NCBI RefSeq assembly: GCF_963169125.1
Contig: NC_084797.1
Coordinates: 102,759,868-102,823,867 of the forward strand
DNA from: Humulus lupulus
Lineage: Eukaryota > Streptophyta > Magnoliopsida > Rosales > Cannabaceae
Length of the DNA stretch: 64,000 bases
Reading direction: 5' to 3'
This document shows, piece after piece, positions 21,421 to 30,500 of this stretch; within the stretch, counting starts at the first letter, position 1, and every line of letters begins with the position of its first letter. A program made the translations under genes and the position numbers. The notes under the pieces are model-generated. The model saw nothing but the letters and a program-made list of their open reading frames with translations, was not told the DNA's origin and did not search any database.

Positions 21421-22130
21421 ACACTCTTTGTAATTATAGAATTACGTTACAATATTTTGTTGTGTTGTTGATTGATATAATTACTTCACCTAGATCTATC
21501 CTCAAACTTATTGGTTCGCAAATTAGAGCTGGTCAAAATTACCATTTTACCCTTCTAATTACCTCTTGTTCTTTACGTACCATAAATTTACTAGTAAACA
21601 ATAAATTTGTAATCATATTATAAATTTGAGCTCAATAACTATTTAGATCCAGAAAATTAACCCTTAAGAGAACCAACATTTGATCCATTAGGAAAGCTTG
21701 GATTCCATTCTTGTAAGATTATGTTCTCGGCCATTCAAACTAGTGAATCTCCAAAATAAAAGTCATTAGCCTCATTATGCTAAAAGACCTTTACGAGTGA
21801 ATAAAAAGCCCAATAGACATGAACATGAGTTCATGACTACTGAGTATTCGGACTAATCTACATATGATCATATTTTTTATATAAATAAATTGAATTTATG
21901 GAATATATTATTATGTTATAATATTAAGTAAATATCAAAAAAATTCCTAAGTTCATATATCTGATCTCAACCACCTATTGGTACGGGAGGATTGTGACTG
22001 AGATAAATGACCTTGAATAGTTCGCAGTAAAATAAAGTTATTGAATCTTTAGATTAATTACTGCAAATATGGTCCACTAGTATGATGAATACATGTGATC
22101 TAGATCTGGATTACTAGTATAGTAGGACAC

Positions 22131-22910
22131 TGTTGACGCGGTTCTTCGGCAACAGGTAATTAAGAGAAGAAGAGAAAGAGATTAGTACTTAAAAGTAGAA
22201 CCGCCGCAGATATGAAATCTTTGTGAAAAGAACTAGGTGACCTTAAACACGTTTTTAAGTGGTTCGAAGGTTAAAAATCCTTCTACTCCACTAGTCAATA
22301 TTATTGATCTTTTCTGGGTAATTGGTTTACCAGATATATATAGTTCTTACAAGACTATTTTTTCCAACCCCTATCAATTCCCAGGGTCTCCATATTTATA
22401 GGAGAAGGCACCTGGAAATTGGTAGGGAGGTCATCCCTTGACCTTACCATTTGTCATATCAAGTCTGTGATATTCATGATTACTTCCTAAACCTGACACA
22501 CAAGTGTGGTCTAATCAGTATGGAAGGAGATAATGGGCCGCACGGCCCAACCCGTCCGTGGGTGTCTGAATACGCACGTTCCTGCGGCGTGTCTGAGAAG
22601 TCAGGGGGATATCAGACACGTGATGGCAGGATTATGCACGTTTATCTTGCGTGTTGACTTCCCATAGGGTCAGAGCTTCCTGAGAAGCTCGCTACCGGAG
22701 CAATCCATAACCCGAGCTGATCCGTCAGTGGTCGCCGGATGTTGTTCCCAGCTCCTGGAACAACAAGAGGGAGCAGGAAACACCATCCCCTCGAGCTAGA
22801 GAGGGCCCGTCCTGAAGATAAAGCCTCTGGCCTGTGGGAGCCTCGGGCTAAATCATGTTTAGTCCGAGGATCGTCCTGCTAAACAGCCCGTGGGAAATCC
22901 AGGGCGTACA
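22131..22910 (-). repeat. T3 3' LTR (780 bp)
   Basis: On the plus strand it begins TGTTGACGCGG and ends CCAGGGCGTACA, so the sense-strand ends are TGTACGCC...GTCAACA. It is adjacent to the polypurine tract at 22911-22929. It differs from the 5' copy at one site near 22206, one near 22436 and two near 22590-22617. Confidence 0.95.
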
Positions 22911-22929
22911 TCTGCCCCCCAAGCTTCTG
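22911..22929 (-). other. T3 polypurine tract
   Basis: On the minus strand, AAGCTTGGGGGGCAGA runs directly into the LTR start TGTACGCC. It is the plus-strand DNA primer site, equivalent to those of T2, T4 and T5. Confidence 0.85.
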
Positions 22930-23099
22930 CTCGTGGTCCATGACGTCAGACATGGGAGACCACAGTAGGAGCTTTTAGACTTCTCCCACAACCCTTCGCA
23001 TTCCCTGCTTTTCGCATGCGTCTGATACGTGGAACGCCGTGGGTGGCGACGGTACACTCTACGAGAACCGCATTAAATGGCCTAGCCTACTGTCCAGCC

Positions 23100-23901
23100 G
23101 TCGTTTCACATTTCGAGTGGAGGGTCTCCCAGGAGCCTTTTACACGTGATCCCCCCTTGTCTAAAAAGGGGGTGGTCATCCCACGCACGGACCACCTTAC
23201 CACTCAGAACCTCTCAAATTTCCTTCTTTTCTCTCTGACCTTCCGAAGAACAAAACCCTCATTTCCATTGCTCTCATCTTCTCCGTTCACGAAGCTTAAG
23301 CGAGCGAGTTCCTTCAAGGCCTTGGAGACTACTGTGCCAACGAAGCTCCTACCAGCGCAGCAACCTCGCTCACCATCCATCCCTATACTGTAAGTCTTCT
23401 GTCCCTGTTTATTTTTGAAAGCATGCCACTGTAGCCTAGGTAAAAAATTTTACTGTAGCCAGATGCAGAGGTTTTCTGGGTCGCGCGGATATGGAGGGTG
23501 ATGGCCCTTCTTTGATTAGGGCACACTTGCCATGGGACATCGCCTTAGAACATGGGTTCCATGATTCTCTCTTAGGAAAAATTTCTGGGTAGGATCCGTA
23601 GGAACTTTGGGTGCAAAAACCGGGTAGCTTAGGGAATACGCCTTAAAAGCGGTTTTGCCACGCCTTGCCTGTTGAAACTTTCCCCCCAAGGCAAAAATTT
23701 TTTTCTTACTCTGAGCCATCTGACACACGAATTCCGAGTAATCTGGGATCTGTTGAGGGCATAGGCGCGTGTTCCTTGGAACGCGTGGCACCACTCTCCA
23801 CGGGCTGGGCTTACCCCAGCTCGTGTACTTAATGCTTGCCTCACTTCTCCTGCTTGGGTCGCCTTTTCTAAAGTGTTTTCTTTTGTTCGATAGGCGACCA
23901 G
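23100..23901 (+). promoter_or_regulatory. T3 antisense promoter region, 5' UTR and 5'-UTR intron
   Basis: By alignment with T4 and T5 the promoter should lie near 23150-23170, but the TATATAAAA of those copies reads TGTCTAAAAAGG here, so the TATA box is lost or weak. A donor (ACTGTAAGTC, GT at 23400) and an acceptor (GATAG, AG at 23892-23893) bound a 494-base intron ending 8 bases before the ATG. Inside it a block near 23608-23830 (GGGTGCAAAAACCGGGTAGC...) is strongly conserved in T4 and T5. Confidence 0.6.
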
Positions 23902-26554
23902 ATGGCTCCAAAGAGAAATCTGCCACAGAAGAATGTGGGAAGTTCGGCCTCCCAGAAGGATAAAGGAAAGGCGGTGGTGACCAGCTCGCCAATTCCTCAC
24001 TTTGGACCGGCGGTGGAGAAGAAGGCCGAGGTGGCTCCTGACGCGTTTTTCGAGGCGGAGAGAATCGTCTCGAAGATAACCAGCCAGGCAAAGATCACCA
24101 AAATCTTCCTTAACCACAACATTCCTCTGGGGAAGATCTCCGTGATCGCCCGACCTGCTGCGGATGGGGAGAGGAGCTGCACGCCGCTCGACGAGTCGTT
24201 CGCGGCCTGGAGCGGGGAACACTTCAAGGCAGGGTCCTTCCTCCCCCTGGATCAGTATTTTGCTGATTTTCTGAACTATGTGGGGTTGGCCCCATTTCAG
24301 CTCCCCCCCAATTCCTACCGTCTGCTGGCGGGACTGAGGTATTTGTTCCAAAATCATGAGTGGGAGGTCCCCACTCCTGCTGATATCTTATATTTCTTCT
24401 GCCTCAAAGCCAGCCCGGACCAGCGGGGGCGAGGCGACGGGTTCTATTACTTAACCCGCTTCCCTAACACAGCAGCAGTGATCGAGCTGCCGAGCCATCC
24501 AAACGACTTCAAAGACCAGTTTTTTATGTCTACTGGGTTCCGAAACTGCGATCATCATTATTTCAACCGCCCTCGTAAGTAATCCTCCATTTAGTTCGCC
24601 TTTTAACGGTTATCTTATTTTAGCTCGTCCCTTATTCCAACTCTGATTTCAACCAACCTTGCAGCCATCTACTCGAGGACCGAAAAGTCCGTGACCCTCG
24701 GGGGTCAATACGACACACTGGCGAACCTGCCTCCCAGTGAGAAAGACTACCGCGTGCTCGTGACAGACGAGGCGATGGTATTCTGCAAGATGATTTTCCC
24801 AAATCAGACTTTGAATTTGAAAAGGCCCCGGGGTCCTCCCCCAGCCCGCGACAACAGGCCGACCGTCGCGGAGGAGGTCGCAGATGACGAAGGCGAGGAA
24901 GAAGGTGAGGAGGTTCCTCTGGTGAGGAACAGGAAGAGGAGCTTGGAGGTCGCCCAGGGGATGATCGAGGACAGGGCCCAATCCAGAGCAGCCGCGGGTC
25001 CTTCCGGTCAAGGTAACTTTTACTTATTTAAGAACGTAGATAGGGCCACTGCAGACCCCCGGCTGGTTAGGTTCAACCCTAGGCAGCTCGTCCATCGTCA
25101 CCCAAGGAATCCGAACCTGGACACGCTTCTGCTCCACTGCGTTGATCAGCTCGTGCTGGACAACCAAGAGAGTCGGCCCAAGGGTACCGTAGTAGTAGAT
25201 AATACCCTAGCCTTTAGGTCGGCCATTTTTGAGGAGTACGGGACCAATTTACGCACGTGGCCTGCGCTCCAGAGGGGCGTCTACGCTCCGGGGATTAGGC
25301 AGTACGTAGAAGAGTCCAGCCCCGATTCAGAACTGGACCTAGAACCTTCGCCAGTTCGTGAGATAATCGTCCTAGGCTCTTCCAGCTCGGGGGGTAGGGC
25401 TCCCCTAGTATTTGCTTTCTTATTGCCTTTATTTATGTATGATTGCTGATAACCGTGTTTTTTGCTCTTTGGCAGAAGAGATGTCTCAGCCCGGGAATAG
25501 TCTGCGGGGCGTTGTGTTTGGTGGGAATCCCCCAGCGGGGCCGAGGTTAAAGAGGCTTCGCGAGTCCAAGAGCTCGACCGGGGTCTCCACCAAATCCCCA
25601 GCTACGGAGAAGGAGAGAGACCCGTCATCCCAGGTCGCTGGGGCGAACCTCCCTGTCGCCAGGACAGGACTCATGCATCCGCCACCCCAACGATCTCCAC
25701 TGGTCGCCCAGGACGGGGTAATAGAGGTCGGGAATCTGGCCGCGGCAGCCCCAGACGTGCGTATCCCGGTCGACCCCCGGGCTCTGGAGAAGATGCCCGA
25801 AGCATTCCGGGGTACGGTGTACGAGTCGGCCAGCTACGCCGTCAGCCACTATTACAATATCAGGGAGAAGGAGCTCCGGGCCATCGAAACAACGAGCCCG
25901 GTCCGAGTTATAGAGTCCGCTATGGACATGAATTTAACGGTAAAGTGCCCCCTTCTTCTAAGGCTTTGACACTCACACGCCGCCTTTCTCCTTCCAGTTT
26001 GCTAATTTATCACTCTTTTCTTGCAGGGCATGGCTGCCGCCTATAGAGGCATCGTTAGGACCAAGGCCCAGCTCGAGGGTTTGGAAGCAGATCGCCAGAC
26101 TGCCCTCCAGGAGTCTCAGGAGGCGAGAGACGCCTTGGCGGCCTCAAAAGCCGAGTTAGAGAAGGTCCTCTTGGAGAACCAAGAGCTTAAACGCTCCCTG
26201 GCCGCATCCGAGCTAGAGAAGCTTCGCTCCGAGAACCTAGAGCTTAAAAACTCCCTGGCCGCATCGCGGGCAGACCTTGAGGTGGCGAAGGCCGAAGTCC
26301 AGACCTCCCAGGACGCCCTGAAAGACGAGCGGGTCGTGTCGGAGCAGTCCTTACAGGACCTATTCTATCACTGGTGGTCCCACAATCCGGACGCGGACTT
26401 CTCCTTCATGCCGCCGGACCTCTGGGCATTCCTGTTGCCGCGGCTTCAAGCCCGCCTGAACAAGGAGGCTCCTCCATCGGAGACTGGAGAGGCCTCTGCA
26501 GCGGCGGAGAAGGGTGAGACCGCGACCTCCAAAGGGCCAGCTGATGGGGCTTAG
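23902..26554 (+). CDS. T3 antisense gene: gypsy-type transposon domain plus coiled coil, four exons
   Basis: Exons are 23902-24574, 24665-25393, 25476-25939 and 26027-26554, all with GT-AG introns of phase 1, 1 and 0. Together they give 798 codons including the stop, all open. Exon 1 carries the domain of Pfam 'putative gypsy type transposon' (PF04195 by recognition): F-L-P-L-D-Q-Y-F-A-D-F and L-A-P-F-Q-L-P-P-N-S-Y near residues 113-140, then R-G-D-G-F-Y-Y-L-T-R-F-P. Exon 2 has an acidic run followed by basic N-R-K-R (possible nuclear signal). Exon 4 is a coiled coil (about residues 640-720) ending in W-W-S-H-N-P-D-A-D-F-S-F-M. Introns 1-3 align with those of T4 and T5. Its function is unknown; this class is described as an 'additional ORF' of Tat elements. 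The model is inferred from sequence only. Confidence 0.8.
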
Positions 26555-26732
26555 GATGCTTCTTGTTTTCGTATTTTGAACACTTTTTTTTTTTTTTTTT
26601 ACTGTAATTCTCTTTTTTATGTGAGGCGTTTCCGCCTCGAGACAATTTGCTCAACCAGTTTTACATATGTATTTTTATGCATTTGGTCATAATTTATCTC
26701 TTTATTTTTATGAACGTAGCTCGAGTTAACTT

Positions 26733-27342
26733 TATCCGTATCCCGGGCTCTTTAAAGAAGAACCTCGGTCAACAAATTTTAGCTAACTTCTAAGTTTTAT
26801 GACCTGGTTAAGACTAGGAACTTATTTTGAAAAAACTCAGATCGCGTCAACTTTTATCCGTATCCCGGGCTCTTTAAAGAAGAACCTCGGTCAACAAATT
26901 TTAGCTAACTTCTAAGTTTTATGACCTGGTTAAGACCAGGAACTTATTTTGAAAAAACTTAGATCGCGTCAACTTTTATCCGTATCCCGGGCTCTTTAAA
27001 GAAGAACCTCGGTCAACAAATTTTAGCTAACTTCTAAGTTTTATGACCTGGTTAAGACCAGGAACTTATTTTGAAAAAACTCAGATCGCGTCAACTTTTA
27101 TCCGTATCCCGGGCTCTTTAAAGAAGAACCTCGGTCAACAAATTTTAGCTAACTTCTAAGTTTTATGACCTGGTTAAGACCAGGAGCTTATTTTGAAAAA
27201 ACTTAGATCGCGTCAACTTTTATCCGTATCCCGGGCTCTTTAAAGAAGAACCTCGGTCAACAAATTTTTGTTAACTTCCAAGTTTTATGACCTGGTTAAG
27301 ACCAGGATAGGACTCAGTTTGTGATAACTCTTATCCATAGAT
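26733..27342. repeat. T3 tandem array, 122-bp unit, five copies
   Basis: Near-identical copies start at 26733, 26855, 26977, 27099 and 27221 (TATCCGTATCCCGGGCTC), followed by a degenerate tail to about 27385. Each unit holds the small inverted repeat CCTGGTtaagACCAGG. The array sits exactly between the 3' ends of the two convergent units: the antisense gene stops at 26554 and the gag-pol frame at 27516. T5 has a related 119-bp array. It is not a CRISPR: the unit is one long repeat without spacers. Confidence 0.95.
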
Positions 27343-27515
27343 AAAAATTAACACCTAAGTCGTTAAGGAGACCTGGATATATCCGGGTACCATATGCCCC
27401 CCAAGTAACTGGGAAAGGGTCTTTCGTTGTTACTTTAAAATTACCCTTGCAAATAACGAGAAACATTTGATTTTTATTTATACATGGAAGGTGACCTTCT
27501 AGGTCTTACAAATGT

Positions 27516-30500
27516 TTATTGATAATATTTCTTTAGGTGGATTGCATTCCAAGTCCGCGGGACCGCCCCTCCACCAAGTCGAGCTAATTTATACGTCCCT
27601 TCTTTGATGACTTCGATGACCTGGTATGGTCCTTCCCAGCTTGGTCCCAAAACCCCATCTTTGGGATCTTTCCCGGCCAGGAAAACTCTCCTCAAGACCA
27701 AATCGCCGACGCTAAAGGCACGTCTTTTGACCTTAGTGTTGAAGTAGCGAGTGATTTTCTGTTGATAATGGGCGAGCTGGAGTTGTGAATCCTCTCGCCT
27801 CTCATCCATCAAGTCTAAGGAGTGGCATAGGAGCTCGTGGTTCTTGTCTTGTTCGTAGGACCGGACCCTGTGCGACAGGACCTTTACCTCCACGGGGAGG
27901 ACCGCTTCACTTCCAAAGGTTAGGGAGAAAGGAGTGTGACCCGTGGGAGTCCGATGTGAGGTCCTATAGGCCCACAGAACTTGGGGGAGCTGTTCTGGCC
28001 AGATCCCCTTTGCCTCACCTAACCTCTTCTTGAGGCTTGCCTTCAGAGTTTTATTGACAGCTTCGACCTGGCCGTTCGCCTGGGGATAGGCCACGGACGA
28101 GAAACTTTTCACAATTCCGTTCTTTTCGCAAAATTCGGTGAACAGGTCGCTGTCAAATTGAGTGCCATTGTCGGAAACGATCTTTTTGGGTAGGCCGAAT
28201 CGACAAACGATGCTTTTAACCACGAAGTCTAGCACCTTTCTCGATGTTATTGTCGCCAACGGCTCTGCTTCGGCCCACTTTGTGAAGTAGTCAATGGCTA
28301 CCACGGCGTAATGGACCCCGCCCTTTCCGGTGGGCAGGGCGCCTATTAGATCTATGCCCCAAATGGCGAAGGGCCAGGGAGACGATATCATTTTTAGCTC
28401 GGCCGGGGGTGCTCGTGCAACCGCGGCGAACCGCTGACATTTGTCGCACTTTTTTACGTATGAGATCGAGTCTTTGGACAGAGTCGGCCAGTAAAAACCC
28501 TGCCGAAGGATCTTCAAGGCCAGGCTTTTCCCCCCAGTGTGATCTCCGCAGAATCCGTCATGAACTTCCTGCAGGATGGCCTTCGCCTCACTTGGAAGAA
28601 CACACCGGAGGAGAGGTAATGAATGCCCACGTCGGTACAACACCCCCTCGACTAGCGTATATCTCGGAGCTTGATAAAGGACTCGTCGTACGTCGCTGCG
28701 CCCTTCGGGTAACTTGCCCTCGACTAGGTACTCAACAATGGGAGTCATCCAGGTCGGCCTGATGTCAATCATCTCAATATCCGCTCGATCTCCGTCTATG
28801 CTTGGCTTGTCCAAGAACTCAATTGGCACCAACCCCAGGGTTTCTGCCTCCCCCGAGGTGGCGAGCTTGGCGAGAGCATCTGCATTGGCGTTCTGCTCCC
28901 GAGGTATCTGCTCGATCGACCCTTGCCCAAACGTAGACAATTCGGACTTTACCTTAGCCAAATAAGAGGCCATCTTGGGACCCCGCGCCTGATACTCGCC
29001 TAGGACCTGATTCACCACGAGCTGGGAGTCGCTGAAGCATTGGACAGAGCTTGCCTTTAGCTCGGAGACGGTCAGACCCATTTTTTCTAAGGTTGAACGG
29101 AATAGGAGATTCACCGAGCTCCCATTGTCCACTAACACCCTCCTTACTCTCCGGTTGGCGAGCTGGACTGCTACAACCAAGGGATCGTTATGAGGGAATT
29201 GGACATGGCCCGCGTCCTCCTCCGTGAAAGTGACTGGTTGTTTCTCTAATCTTTGTTGTTTTGATTGACGCTGTTCCGGGACGAACTCCCCTCCATTGTG
29301 GGCCTTCAACTCATTTATGTACCTCTTCTGGGCGCCTCTGCTCGTGCCAGCCATGTGTGGCCCTCCAGAGATGGTGGAAATCTCTCCCTCGATCACGGGG
29401 GGAGGGACGTCCTGATCTACTCGGGGTCCAGGTTGACTGGCTGGGATCTCCGGAGCGGGTCGACCTGTGGGGACCCTGTTTCGCGAGTATTGCGCCAACG
29501 GACCTGCTCGGATGAGAGTCTCGATTTCATCTTTGAGGTGCCTGCATTCGTCGGTATTGTGCCCGACGTCGTTATGAAAACGGCAGAATTTGGAAGCGTC
29601 TCTCTTTCCCTTAGGGTGCTTTATTGGCTCCGGTCTTCTCCAGGGGACTCGCGTAGCGTTGGCCAGGAAAATATTCTCTCTGGTTTGGGTGAGCTCGGTA
29701 TACGCTGTGAACACGGGCTTGAATTTATCCACGGACTTATTCTTCTTTTGACCGTGCTGGACGTTTTCACCATTTCCTTTTCTTTTGCCGCCACCGGGCT
29801 GGTTGCTCTGCGTGACGTCGGGAGTCGCTACTACGATCTCTGTTCCCGCCCCAGCGGGCTTCTCGAGGACCTGGCTGGTCCCCGCGGCTGAAGCTTCAGC
29901 TTCCTCCAAGTTTATCCATTCTTGGGCTCTGTTAAGGAATTCACTAACTGAGCTGACCCCCCTCCTTTGAATATCCTTCCATAGATCTCCGCCTACTAGG
30001 ATCCCGGTCCTCATAGCCATGAGTTTGGAGCTGTCGTCGGCGTCTCTGGCTCGAGCAGCGACATTTGCAAATCTGCTCAAGTAGGCTTTTAGCGTTTCTC
30101 CAGGTTGTTGTCTCACGTTAGCTAGGGAGTCGGCCTGGACCCTGGCGGCCTGAGAGGCGCGGAATGCCCTCTTGAAGTCAGCCGAAAAGGTCTTCCAGGA
30201 GCTGATTGACTGCCTTTTACTTTGTTTGAACCACTGCCTGGCAGGTCCAGTTAGGGTGGAAGGGAAGATCAAGCAACGAAGCTCTGGCCCGATGTTATGA
30301 GCCATCATTAGGGTGTTGAACATCCCTAAGTGGTCAGATGGGTCTCCATCCCCGTTGAACTTTGACAAGTGAGGCATACGAAAGCCAGAAGGGTATGCCG
30401 TTGCTGCTATGTTGGGGGCGAAGAGCTCCATCTCTTCCCCTGAATCATATTCGTCTTTTTCTTTCTCTGACAGGAGCTTCTTCATCAGCTCCTCCATTTG

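Larger units (their letters stand above)
18423..21880 (-). mobile_element. C1: copia LTR fragment (antisense on plus strand)
   Basis: From TGTTAGTATTG at 18423 the plus strand follows the complement of the C3-type copia LTR: the GCAG(T/C)GGAA block, 'AACACATAAGAT', then after M1 a long AT-rich part, 'GGACCTATAACACTAAGC', and after S2 'CTTTGTAATTATAG' up to 'GAGTTCATGACTAC' near 21830. It then breaks off at about 21,880 against an LTR in opposite orientation (C2). Net LTR length without insertions is about 1.7 kb, against 1,904 for C3. No internal copia region is attached. Confidence 0.75.

Noticed and set aside
23516..24357. Two long minus-strand frames (191 and 242 codons) overlapping exon 1 of the T3 antisense gene
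   Set aside because: They lie opposite a conserved coding exon, have no domain I recognise, and the equivalent frames in T4 and T5 are not conserved in extent. They look like shadows of codon bias.
26733..27342. Possible CRISPR-like array
   Set aside because: The 122-base units are contiguous and nearly identical over their full length, with no unique spacers, in a plant retrotransposon. It is a tandem repeat.
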